63,912 nt of DNA from CBFCZU01 sp965602635 (GCA_965602635.1 CBFCZU010000002.1:1-63912); one strand, 5' to 3'; shown: positions 33,971-43,195, counted from the first letter of the stretch. Notes: a model not told the origin generated them from the sequence alone. Numbers and translations are program-made.

Positions 33971-34540
33971 TCAGCAGTGTCCATCGTTCGCGAGACTCCT
34001 ACTCCACTCGTCCCTGAGGAGGCCGTAAAGCTCCAGGTCCTCAAACCTGTCCCATCTCTTGACGTGCTGGCGGGCGCGGCCCTCGTGGACCATTCCCAGC
34101 TTCTGCATCACCCTGCCCGACGCCGGGTTCCGCGTCAGGTGCGAGGCGTGAATGCGATTGAGCTTCAGCGTCGAGAAGCCGTAATGGAACACGGCCCGGC
34201 CTGCTTCCGTGCAGTAGCCGTTGCCCCAGTACGGCTTGCCGATCCAATAGCCCAGCTCGGCTCGCTCGAAGCGCGCGGCAATTACGAGCCCCATGGCCCC
34301 GATCAGCTCCCCGGTGCCGCGCAGCACAATCGCGAAGTTGACGAGCCCTCCCGCCTCGAACTTCGGCTGATGCGTGGAGATCCACTCTTCGGCCATGCCG
34401 TCCTCGTACGGGTGCGGGATGTTGAGCGTGGTGTCGGCGATGGCCCTGTCGCCGGCGAGGCGCTGGACGTCCTTTGCGTCGGACGGCTCGAACGGCCGCA
34501 GCAGCAACCGCTCCGTCTCAAGTGTGGGACGCTGCTTCAT
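33971..34540 (-). CDS. RimJ/RimL-type GNAT acetyltransferase
   Basis: 189 residues. LETERLLLRPFEPSDAKDVQRLAGD is the RimJ-type N-terminus; ELGYWIGKPYWGNGYCTEAGRAVFHYGF holds the acetyl-CoA site and LNRIHASHLTRNPASGRVMQKLGMVHEG the C-terminal motif. Probably acetylates a protein N-terminus or a small amine. GGAGAG precedes the ATG. Same strand as the SEC-C gene 72 nt upstream; not obviously related. Confidence 0.92.
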   Translation of the reverse strand: MKQRPTLETERLLLRPFEPSDAKDVQRLAGDRAIADTTLNIPHPYEDGMAEEWISTHQPKFEAGGLVNFAIVLRGTGELIGAMGLVIAARFERAELGYWIGKPYWGNGYCTEAGRAVFHYGFSTLKLNRIHASHLTRNPASGRVMQKLGMVHEGRARQHVKRWDRFEDLELYGLLRDEWSRSLANDGHC

Positions 34541-34611
34541 TTCTCTCCACCCCGCGCGCTGGGCGTGAATGGCCGGTCGTCCGCCGGCCGGCGGGCAGGC
34601 AGGCGCGGACC

Positions 34612-34863
34612 CTACTTGCCCGCGCCGCAGCACTTCTTGAACTTCTTGCCCGAGCCGCAGGGGCAGGGGTCGTTGCGCCCCACCTGGGCGTCGGCCTTGA
34701 GCCGGTACTTGTCGGGGTCCTTCTCCCGCTCGGCCTTGGCAGCGGCGACGGCCTGCTCCTCGGCCTCGGCCTCCTCCTTGCTCAACGCCCGCTGCGCCAT
34801 GTCGGAGAGCTTGCGCTTGTCCCGGCGCTTTCCGAACCTGTCGCCGATCTGGTCGCGTGCCAT
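34612..34863 (-). CDS. Small SEC-C motif protein overlapping secA
   Basis: 83 residues. Highly charged helical N-terminal 60 residues (Lys/Arg then Glu/Ala-rich) followed by VGRNDPCPCGSGKKFKKCC, a SEC-C zinc motif nearly identical to the SecA tail next to it. Its ATG overlaps the secA TGA by one base (TGATG), so it is made by re-initiation after SecA. In SecA this motif binds zinc and SecB or the ribosome; the small protein may compete for or share those partners. Likely a duplicated secA 3' end fused to a new helical stretch. Confidence 0.85.
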   Translation of the reverse strand: MARDQIGDRFGKRRDKRKLSDMAQRALSKEEAEAEEQAVAAAKAEREKDPDKYRLKADAQVGRNDPCPCGSGKKFKKCCGAGK

Positions 34864-37800
34864 CAGAGGTTCCTCCCGCAGCACTTCTTGAATTTCTTTC
34901 CCGAGCCGCAGGGGCAGGGGTCGTTTCTGCCGACCTTGGGCTGGCCCCGGACGATCGTCTCGATCTTCTGCGGCCCGGCGGCCGCCTGCCGGGCGGCCAT
35001 GTCCTGCGCCAGGTGGTCGTAGCCGGTGAGCTGCTCGTGGACCATCTGGGAGATCTGGTAAACGCTCTCGGCCTCGGCCTCGGCCCCCAGGCGGGCCTTG
35101 AAGACGATGTCGGTCACCTTGTCCTGGACGCCGGCGAGCATCTCCTCGAACAGCCGGAAGCCCTCGCGCTTGTAAACTGTCTTGGGGTCCTGCTCGGCGT
35201 ACCCGCGGAAGCCAACGCCGCTCTTGAGGTGGTCCATGGCCAGCAGGTGGTCCATCCAGGAGCGGTCGTAGATCTGGAGCAGGACGTAGCGTTCCAGCTC
35301 GGTCAGCTCGCGGCGTGCGAATGCCCGCCCGGCGTCGATCAGGGAGGCCCGGAGGTCGTCGCCGGCCAGGTCGCCCTCGGTCAGCTCGGCGTCGAAGCGC
35401 TGCTTGGCCCATTCGGCGGCGGCGCGGGGCCGGTCGGCCCCGGCCGGAAGCGCCGCCAGGGAATCGTCCACCTGCCGCTCAAGGGCCCCGCCGGAGACGA
35501 ACTGCTCCGACACGTCGATCAACTCGCCGGCGATCTGCTGGACGCTCTTGCCGGCAAGCTGCTCGGGGCTCCAGCCGGCGCCGTACTTGCGGTTGGCCCA
35601 CTCGCACAGGGAGTTGACGGCGTAGGCGTTGTCGGCCCCGGCCGAGCCTATGGTTATGTCGATCGCGTACTCGGGCGGATACTCGATCTCGCGCCGGCGA
35701 TAGGCGGCCTCCACCGCCGCCAGCACCAGCTCCGACGCCTCGGTCGGGTCCTTGTCCTTCACCTCGTCGGGAGTCAACTCCACGCCGAAGCGGTTCCTCG
35801 CCCACTCCGCCAGCGAGCGCCGGGCGAAGCCCTCGGCCAGGTACCGGCCCAGCGGAGAGAGGTCAACCGTGTCGATGTGCGCCTGCGCCGCCTCGGTCAG
35901 CGACTCCTCGATCTCCTCGGGGGTCATCTTCCGGAGCTGGTTCTGCGAGAGGTTCACGCGGAAGCGGCTCATTGCCCAGGAGGAGAGCCCGCGGAGGTCC
36001 CACTCCCGCTGGTCCACGTCCGGGTCGGCGTACTCGCCGATGGTGACGGTGATCGTCCCGGCCGCCTCCTCCTTCGCCAGCCGGCGGAGGTCCTCCTCCA
36101 CCAGCGGTTGTTCGGCGATGGTCTCGGCCCTGATCTGCTCCGGCCTGACGTTCACGTCGAGCGCCTGGTGGGCCCATTCGGCCATGCATCGCCGGGCGTA
36201 GTCCTCTGCCAGGTAGTCCTCCACGGCCGAGGCGACCGTCTGGCGGATCATCTCGGCGATAACCGCCTCGACGTCGCTGCCCTCGAGGACATCCTGGCGG
36301 CGGGCGTAGAAGCCGCGCCGCTGGTGGTCCATCACCTCGTCGTACTCCAGCAGGTTCTTGCGGATTTCGAAGTTCCTCTGCTCGACCTTCTTCTGTGCCC
36401 TGGCGATACCTCGGCTGACGCGCTTGTCCTCGATGGCCTGGCCGTCCTGAAGCCCCAGCCAGGAGAGGATCTTTATGGTCCACTCCCCCGCGAAGATGCT
36501 CAGCAGGTCGTCCCGTAGCGACAGGAAGAACCTGCTGGAGCCCGGGTCGCCCTGCCGGGCCGAGCGGCCGCGGAGCTGGTTGTCGATCCGCCGCGCCTCG
36601 TGACGCTCGGTGGCCACGATGTGCAGGCCGCAGGGGACCTGCTCGACGCAGTCGGCCCGCCCGCGCGCCGGGAAGTCCGCCTCGAGCTTGGGCTTGAAGC
36701 AGTGGGCGCAGCTCGTGGACGGGTCGTACTCCGGGCAGTGGATGCAGCACTTGGTCGTCCCGGACGGGAAGAGGTCTTGCTGCTCGACGCCCAGCTCGGC
36801 GAGCTTCTCGGGGGGTGGGACCTTGCACCCGGCCTGCACCACGCCCTCCCCCAGCTTGATGTCGGTGCCCCGCCCGGCCATGTTCGTGGCGATGGTCACG
36901 TTGCCGACCATCTCGCCCCGGCCGCCCTTCTTCGAGACCGACTTGAGCGGATGGCGCAGCCCGGCGAGCTTGACGATCTCGCCCTCCTTGGCCGAGGCCT
37001 CGACCCGCCCGTTGAGCACCATGTGCTCCACGCCGTAGGTGTGCTCCAGCATCCGGGAGAGCTCCTCGGACCTCTCGATGCTGGTGGTGCCGACCAGCAC
37101 GGGCCGGCCCATTTTGGAGTAGCTGTTGATCTCCTCGACGATCGCCTGCTTCTTCTCCTCGACCGTGCCGTAGATTCGGTCGTTGTGATCCACGCGGTTG
37201 ACCGGGCGGTGCGTGGGGACGGTGACCACGTCGAGGCTGAAGATTTTCATGAACTCCTCGGCCTCGGTCATGGCCGTTCCGGTCATGCCGGCGAGCCGGT
37301 CGTAAAGCAGGAAGAAGTTCTGGAAGGTGATGGTCGCGAGGGTCTGGTTCTCCTCCTTGATGGTGACCTGCTCCTTGGCCTCGACGGCCTGGTGGAGCCC
37401 GTCGGCCCACTGTCGCCCCTCCATGAGCCTGCCGGTGAACTCGTCAACGATGATCACCTCGCTGCCGCGGACGATGTAGTCCTTGTCGCGGTCGTACACC
37501 ACGTGGGCGCGCAGCGACTGGTCGAGCAGGTGAGGCCACTCCATATTCGCCCCGACGTAGAAGCTGCCGATGCCGGCGATCTCCTGGGCGGCCGCCACGC
37601 CCTCCTCCGTCAGGTGGGCCGATTTCTTGTCCAGCTCCACCTCGTAGTACTTGGTCGTCCCGCCGGCGGCGTCCTCCGCCGCGGCCAGCTCCTGCTCGGA
37701 CTTCTCGAGCTTGCGGGCGAGGGCTTCCTTCTTATTGTCGTCGGCGCGTGAGGCCTCGCCCGCCAGGGCCGTCACCGCCCGCTTGAGCGACTCGACCCGC

Positions 37801-38690
37801 CGGCCGGCCTGGCCGTGGGGGCGATGGCGCTTGATGAGCTCCCGCGCCACCCCGTCCGACTTGCGGTACCGCTCGACGTCGCCGTGCGCCGGGCCGGAAA
37901 TGATCAGAGGCGTCCGCGCCTCGTCGATGAGGATGTTGTCCACCTCGTCGATGATGGCGTAGTCCAGCGGGCCCTGCACCTGGTCGGCGACGGTCATCTT
38001 CATGTTGTCGCGGAGGTAGTCGAAGCCGAACTCGCTGTTGGTGCCGTAGATGAGGTCGCAGGCGTACTGTGGCTGCCTCTCGGCCGGCGGCATCGGCTCC
38101 TGGATCGCGCCCACGGTCACGCCCAGCAGATGGAACACCGGCCAGGCGAAGTCGCAGTCGCGCTGCACCAGGAAGTCGTTGGTGGTGACGACGTGGGCCT
38201 TCTTGCCGGCCAGGACCGTCAGGTACACCGCCGGGTAGCAGGCGATGGTCTTGCCCTCGCCGGTGGCCTCCTCTGCGATGCGCCCCTCGTGGAGTACCTG
38301 CCCGGCGGCGAGCTGGACGTCGAACTGGCGGTGGTCGCGCGCCAGCCAGGAGGCGACGCGGACGGTGGCGAATGCGTCCGGCATTAGGTCGCGGAGCGAT
38401 TCTCCGCCGCCGAGCCGGCGGCGGTACTCGGCGGTCTTGCCGATGAGCCACTGCTTGGCCGACAGCGGGACGAGCCGCAGGTCCTCCGCCAGGGCGACGA
38501 ACTGATCGGCGGTGAGCTGGCCGGCGTAGGCCCCGGCCGCCTCGCGGGCGAGGCCGCGGTACTCCTCGTCGAGCCGGTCGCCGGCGACGTTGATCTGCTC
38601 GCGCACGACGTGCATGCGGGCGCGGATCAGCCGCTCGTTCCGGCTGCCGCCCAGGAGCTTCACGAACAGGTTGCCTATGGCCGAAAGCAT
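34863..38690 (-). CDS. secA: Preprotein translocase ATPase SecA, greatly enlarged
   Basis: Drives protein export through SecYEG. 1275 residues against about 850-900 usually. Walker A GEGKT (K148), YGTNSEFGFDYLRDNM, Walker B DEVDNILIDEARTPLI, GTTSIERSEELS and QLRGRSARQGDPGSSRFFLS are all normal. Two insertions stand out: a Cys-rich segment in the second nucleotide-binding domain (CCIHC...CAHC...C...C, just before GLHIVATERHE) and about 300 extra residues between about 830 and 1120 made of five repeats with the core L-x-EWAxxRF-x-V-x-L. The normal LLQIYDRSWMDHLLAMDHLKSGVGFRGYAEQDP region follows and the protein ends with a SEC-C zinc motif. Confidence 0.97.
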   Translation of the reverse strand: MLSAIGNLFVKLLGGSRNERLIRARMHVVREQINVAGDRLDEEYRGLAREAAGAYAGQLTADQFVALAEDLRLVPLSAKQWLIGKTAEYRRRLGGGESLRDLMPDAFATVRVASWLARDHRQFDVQLAAGQVLHEGRIAEEATGEGKTIACYPAVYLTVLAGKKAHVVTTNDFLVQRDCDFAWPVFHLLGVTVGAIQEPMPPAERQPQYACDLIYGTNSEFGFDYLRDNMKMTVADQVQGPLDYAIIDEVDNILIDEARTPLIISGPAHGDVERYRKSDGVARELIKRHRPHGQAGRRVESLKRAVTALAGEASRADDNKKEALARKLEKSEQELAAAEDAAGGTTKYYEVELDKKSAHLTEEGVAAAQEIAGIGSFYVGANMEWPHLLDQSLRAHVVYDRDKDYIVRGSEVIIVDEFTGRLMEGRQWADGLHQAVEAKEQVTIKEENQTLATITFQNFFLLYDRLAGMTGTAMTEAEEFMKIFSLDVVTVPTHRPVNRVDHNDRIYGTVEEKKQAIVEEINSYSKMGRPVLVGTTSIERSEELSRMLEHTYGVEHMVLNGRVEASAKEGEIVKLAGLRHPLKSVSKKGGRGEMVGNVTIATNMAGRGTDIKLGEGVVQAGCKVPPPEKLAELGVEQQDLFPSGTTKCCIHCPEYDPSTSCAHCFKPKLEADFPARGRADCVEQVPCGLHIVATERHEARRIDNQLRGRSARQGDPGSSRFFLSLRDDLLSIFAGEWTIKILSWLGLQDGQAIEDKRVSRGIARAQKKVEQRNFEIRKNLLEYDEVMDHQRRGFYARRQDVLEGSDVEAVIAEMIRQTVASAVEDYLAEDYARRCMAEWAHQALDVNVRPEQIRAETIAEQPLVEEDLRRLAKEEAAGTITVTIGEYADPDVDQREWDLRGLSSWAMSRFRVNLSQNQLRKMTPEEIEESLTEAAQAHIDTVDLSPLGRYLAEGFARRSLAEWARNRFGVELTPDEVKDKDPTEASELVLAAVEAAYRRREIEYPPEYAIDITIGSAGADNAYAVNSLCEWANRKYGAGWSPEQLAGKSVQQIAGELIDVSEQFVSGGALERQVDDSLAALPAGADRPRAAAEWAKQRFDAELTEGDLAGDDLRASLIDAGRAFARRELTELERYVLLQIYDRSWMDHLLAMDHLKSGVGFRGYAEQDPKTVYKREGFRLFEEMLAGVQDKVTDIVFKARLGAEAEAESVYQISQMVHEQLTGYDHLAQDMAARQAAAGPQKIETIVRGQPKVGRNDPCPCGSGKKFKKCCGRNL

Positions 38691-38736
38691 GCCCGCTCCG
38701 GGGGAAATCGTCGCACCAGGTACCTTCAGTTTAGTC

Positions 38737-38766
38737 AGTATCGCACTGGCGCATCCTGCCCGTCAA
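38737..38766 (-). promoter_or_regulatory. Predicted secA promoter
   Basis: Minus strand TTGACG (38766-38761), 18 bp, GATACT (38742-38737), about 45 nt before the secA start. Confidence 0.55.
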
Positions 38767-38781
38767 GCGTGGCGGCGCGGG

Positions 38782-40548
38782 TCAAGGCAGGCGGAGGGCG
38801 AATCGGAGCGTCATTTGCTCGGCAAGGGCGGCCGGGGTGAAGGTGATGCGACGGAGCAGCTCGCCGGCGCGTCCCTCGGCGGCGCTTTCCTCGGCCAACT
38901 CGACCGCGGCGAATGTCCCGTCGGTATCGACGGCCCGCAGCTCGGCGGCGCCGTCCGCCTCGGAGCGGATCGTCACGGACTGTCCGTCGGCGGCGACCTC
39001 GGCCGGGGAGATGGTGATGAATACCTCCTCCAGCGATTCCGGCCGGGCGGAAAACGAGAACGAATCGGCCAGCACCACCTCGCCCCCGCCGGCGGGCAGC
39101 TCTATCTGGCGCGTCAGGCCCTTTAGCGCGGGCACGTCGTACGCCCCGGCCATCTCAATCCGCAGCGCCTTGGCGGCGTCGGCATTGAGCCCATCCACCT
39201 CCAGCGTGCCGGCGTACCGCTCGCCCTCCGGCTGCCCCCGGCCGTTGATGACCGGCACGCTGTGGCCGAAGGAGTTGCAGAAGACGCTCTCGTAGCGCCT
39301 CTCGCTGAAGGTCCGGGCCGAATACACCGGCGCGCCCGGGTCGGTCAGGAAGAAGGTCGTCCCGCGGTGGACGACGAAGCTGCCGACGTCGTTATGGTTG
39401 TGGTGCTCGGCGTTGTTGCCGCCCTTCGCCCCGACGGTGGTCGCGGCGGCGCGGAGCTTGGCGACGCCCAGCTCCGGCAGGTGGCAGTCGCGCGGGTCGT
39501 CCAGCGGCTCGAACGTGTCGTCCCGGTAGAGCATCAGGTCTTCCAGGGCGGCGACCTTCAGGTGCCCGTCGTCGGTGAGCTGGCAGAGGCCGAAAAGCTC
39601 CGGGACGTCCACGAAGCGGTTGATGTGAACGGCCGTGGCGGGCGAGAGATAGCCCCGGTGGACGTCGGCGAAGTCCAGGTCGCGCCCCGGCACGACCGAC
39701 ATCGCCAGCGGGTAGCGGCATATCGGCTCGATCCTCGGGTCGTCCATGATGTTTACCCGCCCGCCGGTGAAGTCGTACAGCCCGGCGGCCAGGCGGGCGT
39801 ACCAACTGAACCCGTACCGCCAGTAGCTCGGCCCCTCGGTGCATCCGCCGTCGGCGGTGAAGCCGTCGATGAAGTACTCCAGGTCGGTCAGGGCGCTAGC
39901 GATGATCTTCGTAAGCGCGGGCGGGTCGGTCTCGATCAGCATCGCCGCCCCCACCACGCCGGCGTGGCAGACGGCGTTCCAGTTGTTGGGGAAGATCCGC
40001 CACCAGTTGGGCGGGTCGGTGACGAAGAACACGTCCAGCACCCGCCGGCGGACCTCGGCGACGATCCGCTCGACGGCCTCGTCGCCCAGTGCCTCGCCTA
40101 GGGCCTTCGCCAGCAGGGCGTACTGATAGCCGAGCATGGCCACGCGGAGGTCGATCCTCCCGCGGTGGGTCTCGTGTGCGGGCATGACCCACCATGACTG
40201 CTCGCACTCGGCCCAGAGCAGGTCGCGGAGATAGGCGGCCTTTTCGCCCATGCCCAGCCAGACGGCCGTGGCCGCCAGGTCAATCTGGGGCCCCCGACGG
40301 GCGAAGAACCGCTCGCAGTGGGTGCGGTTGCCCGTGCGGCGGAACTCGCGGAAGAGGCTGTAGGGAAGCGCGACGATCGGTTCGTCCTCCGTGAGCCCGG
40401 CCTCGATTCGGTCGATGAGGCCCTGCTCGCGGGCAACCCTCACCGCCCGCTGGCGGGCGCCCTCGTCTGCCATTTGCGGCACCGGCGAGTTACCAATGCT
40501 CTCGGCCACGATCCCGGCGAGCTGCTCGGCGGAGACTCCACCTAACAT
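38782..40548 (-). CDS. Heparinase II/III-like polysaccharide lyase family protein
   Basis: 588 residues. Helical (alpha/alpha) toroid about 1-330 (NWNAVCHAGVVGAAMLI, GGCTEGPSYWRYGFSWYA) followed by a beta-sandwich domain that begins with the family signature AEHHNHNDVGSFVVHRG, then FFLTDPGAPVYSARTFS. Expected to cleave uronate-containing polymers by beta-elimination or to act on their oligomers. No signal peptide is visible, so it may work in the cytoplasm. ATG 40548 follows GGAGG by 6 nt; an ATG five codons upstream is less well placed. Downstream of a pseudopilin gene on the same strand. Confidence 0.85.
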   Translation of the reverse strand: MLGGVSAEQLAGIVAESIGNSPVPQMADEGARQRAVRVAREQGLIDRIEAGLTEDEPIVALPYSLFREFRRTGNRTHCERFFARRGPQIDLAATAVWLGMGEKAAYLRDLLWAECEQSWWVMPAHETHRGRIDLRVAMLGYQYALLAKALGEALGDEAVERIVAEVRRRVLDVFFVTDPPNWWRIFPNNWNAVCHAGVVGAAMLIETDPPALTKIIASALTDLEYFIDGFTADGGCTEGPSYWRYGFSWYARLAAGLYDFTGGRVNIMDDPRIEPICRYPLAMSVVPGRDLDFADVHRGYLSPATAVHINRFVDVPELFGLCQLTDDGHLKVAALEDLMLYRDDTFEPLDDPRDCHLPELGVAKLRAAATTVGAKGGNNAEHHNHNDVGSFVVHRGTTFFLTDPGAPVYSARTFSERRYESVFCNSFGHSVPVINGRGQPEGERYAGTLEVDGLNADAAKALRIEMAGAYDVPALKGLTRQIELPAGGGEVVLADSFSFSARPESLEEVFITISPAEVAADGQSVTIRSEADGAAELRAVDTDGTFAAVELAEESAAEGRAGELLRRITFTPAALAEQMTLRFALRLP

Positions 40549-40686
40549 TGCGCGGTCCTCCATCGTCTCAGTGGGCGCCCCGTGCCGCGGCGATCGCCCG
40601 CCGTCGGCGGGGCACGCGGAGAATGCTAACCCCCCCGCCGCCGAAGGCAAGACGTTTCCGCCGAGCTGGGGATGGACTGGCCCCAC

Positions 40687-41331
40687 CTACGGGCTCAGGT
40701 GCACATAACGGCCCCGGTCCTCGAAATGCGTTATCACCCCGGTGTCCGAGGCATCTCTCAGCCAGTACTTGCCCGGCACCGGCATCCGCCCGGGTATGTC
40801 GAACTTCGGCGAGTCCAGGTCCGGGCCCATGCTCCAGACGGCGTACCGCACGGGGCTCTCCTCCGGATCGCTGTAGTAGCGCCCCGTCTCGCCGTCGCCG
40901 TAGGGGAAGCCGTCCTGCACCCAGAGCGTCGCGGCGTTCTCGAGGATGGTCGACTCGTTCATGATGGCCGCCCCCACGGCGCGGTACTTGTAGGACTGCT
41001 CGGGGTGGAAAGGGTCCTCCATGACCACGACCTGGACGGAGTTCTTCCGGCCCAGGGGCAGATACGGCCCAAGCTCGACGGGCAGCTCGTACGCGGTCTT
41101 GCTGCTGCACGAGAAGCGCGTGGGCGGGAGCTGGTCCTGGCACTCGCTGCGGTACAGTTCGAGGGCGACCGTGACGCCGCGCAGCTCGGCGTGTACCTTG
41201 GCGATGCGGGCCAGCGTCTTGGCCCTTCCCAGCGACGGCAACAGGATGGCCAGCAACAGCGATAGTATGGCGATGACCACCAGCAGCTCTATCAGCGTGA
41301 ACCCGCGCGACCTGTCAGCGTGCCTGGCCAT
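40687..41331 (-). CDS. Type II secretion/type IV pilin-like protein
   Basis: 214 residues. The N-terminus has a basic leader then RGFTLIELLVVIAILSLLLAI, the prepilin-peptidase site (cleaved after Gly, next residue Phe, Glu at +5) and hydrophobic helix. The remainder resembles the many short planctomycete pseudopilins with a C-terminal beta domain; it ends VITHFEDRGRYVHLSP. Probably processed by PilD-like peptidase and placed in the cell envelope. GAGAACAGG is next to the ATG. No secretion operon surrounds it, which is normal in this group. Confidence 0.88.
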   Translation of the reverse strand: MARHADRSRGFTLIELLVVIAILSLLLAILLPSLGRAKTLARIAKVHAELRGVTVALELYRSECQDQLPPTRFSCSSKTAYELPVELGPYLPLGRKNSVQVVVMEDPFHPEQSYKYRAVGAAIMNESTILENAATLWVQDGFPYGDGETGRYYSDPEESPVRYAVWSMGPDLDSPKFDIPGRMPVPGKYWLRDASDTGVITHFEDRGRYVHLSP

Positions 41332-41375
41332 CCTGTTCTCTCGTCTTCGCCGGATGGGTCCGAGCCGGGGCCGGA

Positions 41376-42407
41376 CTACCGCTCGCCGCGGCGCCTGCGG
41401 AGGGCCGCCAGGGCGCCGAGCCCCATCATGACCGCCGCCGTCGGCTCCGGAACCAGCTCGAAATCGGCCGGGCTCATGGCCAGCAGTTGATAGCCGCCCT
41501 GCTCGCCGAAGTCGGACTGGTTCATGATACCGATGACGTTGAAGCGCTCGCCCACGCCGAACAGCTCTGTGCCGTCGAAGCTCCCATTGAACCCCAGGCG
41601 GACGGTGAACGTTCGCACCCCGTCGGTCACCGCGACGAGGCCCTCCGTCGTCCATGTCTGCGGCGAGGCCGCCTGCACGTCCATCAGCTCCACCATCTCG
41701 CCCTGGTATCGCTCTCCGCCGGTCTGGCGCGTGGGGTCGAAGATGAAAGCGTCCCCGGCCGTCTTGAGGTCGCTCAGGTAGACCGCCGTGGGCGTCGGCA
41801 GCCCGTAGCCGTCCTGTAGAACGACGATCTCAAAGTCCATCGCCGGGTCGTTGGTATGCTGCTCGTTGACGTTCATCTTGCCCTTGTAGGACATGCCTGC
41901 GCGGGCGCGGATTTCCACCAGGTCGCCGGCGCGCAGGAGGTCGGTGACGCCGTCGCCGCCGTGGAGGTTCAGCCTGCCCAACTCGGCCGTCCATTCGGCG
42001 TCCGTATAGCTGAATGACGGGTCCTGGCGCATGATGTGATTGCCGTAGTTCTGCCCCATCCAGCAGGCCGTGCCGCCGAAGTCGGCGAAGGCCGTGCCGG
42101 GGTCGCTGTCCCAGGGCGTTCCGTCGAGGTTGATCGCCTGGACGAAGAACTCGGCCTCTCCCCCGAGCTGCCAGAGGTGGACGCCCGGGTCGTAGGCCGG
42201 CGTCGGGTCGCGCCAGTCCTCCGTGTTGTTGAGGACCATCCCGATCAAACGGATCGGGAAGCCGCCGGAGTACGCGCTGCTGCCGTCGGCGTCCACCGCC
42301 TGATAGACGCTGTGATCGACGAAGCTGACGTTGTTCCAGTCCTGAGCCGAGGTGGAAGCGCCCACGGCCGCCACCATACAGAAACCGAGCAGGATTCTCT
42401 TGAGCAT
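41376..42407 (-). CDS. Secreted PEP-CTERM protein
   Basis: 343 residues. Signal peptide 1-21 (MLKRILLGFCMVAAVGASTSA), a beta-rich extracellular body of unknown function (repeated patterns such as DGSSAYSGGFPIRLIGMV, VRLGFNGSFDGTELF) and a C-terminal PEP-CTERM signal: VPEP, hydrophobic helix, RRRRG. Exported and sorted by an exosortase. AGGAGGAG lies close to the ATG. Followed on the same strand by the pseudopilin gene 44 nt away. Confidence 0.9.
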   Translation of the reverse strand: MLKRILLGFCMVAAVGASTSAQDWNNVSFVDHSVYQAVDADGSSAYSGGFPIRLIGMVLNNTEDWRDPTPAYDPGVHLWQLGGEAEFFVQAINLDGTPWDSDPGTAFADFGGTACWMGQNYGNHIMRQDPSFSYTDAEWTAELGRLNLHGGDGVTDLLRAGDLVEIRARAGMSYKGKMNVNEQHTNDPAMDFEIVVLQDGYGLPTPTAVYLSDLKTAGDAFIFDPTRQTGGERYQGEMVELMDVQAASPQTWTTEGLVAVTDGVRTFTVRLGFNGSFDGTELFGVGERFNVIGIMNQSDFGEQGGYQLLAMSPADFELVPEPTAAVMMGLGALAALRRRRGER

Positions 42408-42470
42408 CGCGCTTCTCCTCCTTTAGCTGTCAAGCCGGAGCTTCGAGTATCACCGCTGGCATGCTTGGGA

Positions 42471-42499
42471 TTGACCGCGACCGCCGGCGGTATTACGAT
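42471..42499 (+). promoter_or_regulatory. Predicted promoter of the methyltransferase gene
   Basis: TTGACC (42471-42476), 17 bp, TACGAT (42494-42499), about 50 nt upstream of the ATG at 42551. Confidence 0.6.
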
Positions 42500-42550
42500 A
42501 GTGGAAGAAATATTACCGGCAACCCGTCTATTACGCAAGGGCTAATTCGT

Positions 42551-43195
42551 ATGAAAAGCAGCAAGACCGCCCGAACCTCGGAGCAAGACCCGCGGATCGC
42601 CTTCTTCGACGAGAAGGCCGAGCGCTGGGACAGCGAAGATTCCGGCGGCTTGGGCATCCCGGCCCGACTGGAGCAGCACCGCGAGCTTCTGGCCCTTTCC
42701 CCCGGCCAGGACCTTCTGGAGGTCGGGTGCGGCACCGGCAAGACGACCGCCTGGCTCGCCGAGCAGGTTGCCCCCGGTCGCGTCACGGCCGTGGACTTCG
42801 CGCCGAGAATGCTCGCCCAAGCCCGCACCAAGCAGATCGACGCCGACTTCCACCGCCTGGACGTCTGCCGTGACGCCCTCGGCGAGGGCCTTTACGACGT
42901 GGTCTTCTGCTTTCACTGCTTCCCCCACTTCCGCGACCAGCCGGCGGCCCTGAGCAACCTGGCCCGCGCCATGAGGCCCGAGGGACGGCTGATCGTCATG
43001 CACCTGGCGGGCAGCGAACGGATCAACCATTTCCACTCCAGCATCGAAGGCCCGGTCGCCGGCGACGTGCTGCCTCGAGGCAGCGCCTGGCCGGCCCTGC
43101 TGGAAGGTGCGGCCCTGGGTCCCGCGCTGCTCCTCGACCAAGACGACCTGTTCTTCCTGGAGGCCCGAAAGGTGCCGCGGAGGCGGCGTGCTTGA
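42551..43195 (+). CDS. SAM-dependent methyltransferase
   Basis: 214 residues. Class I Rossmann methyltransferase: motif I LLEVGCGTGKTTAWLAEQ, the acidic residue after it in RVTAVDFAPRML, and YDVVFCFHCFPHFRD as motif IV/post-motif. It resembles UbiE/small-molecule methyltransferases; the substrate is unknown. ATG 42551 follows AAGGG at somewhat long spacing. The nikR gene follows with its own predicted promoter overlapping this gene's end. Confidence 0.88.
   Translation: MKSSKTARTSEQDPRIAFFDEKAERWDSEDSGGLGIPARLEQHRELLALSPGQDLLEVGCGTGKTTAWLAEQVAPGRVTAVDFAPRMLAQARTKQIDADFHRLDVCRDALGEGLYDVVFCFHCFPHFRDQPAALSNLARAMRPEGRLIVMHLAGSERINHFHSSIEGPVAGDVLPRGSAWPALLEGAALGPALLLDQDDLFFLEARKVPRRRRA

Noticed and set aside
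34864..35412. N-terminal extension of the SEC-C gene into secA
   Set aside because: It runs out of frame through secA and has shadow composition; the real start is the TGATG overlap.
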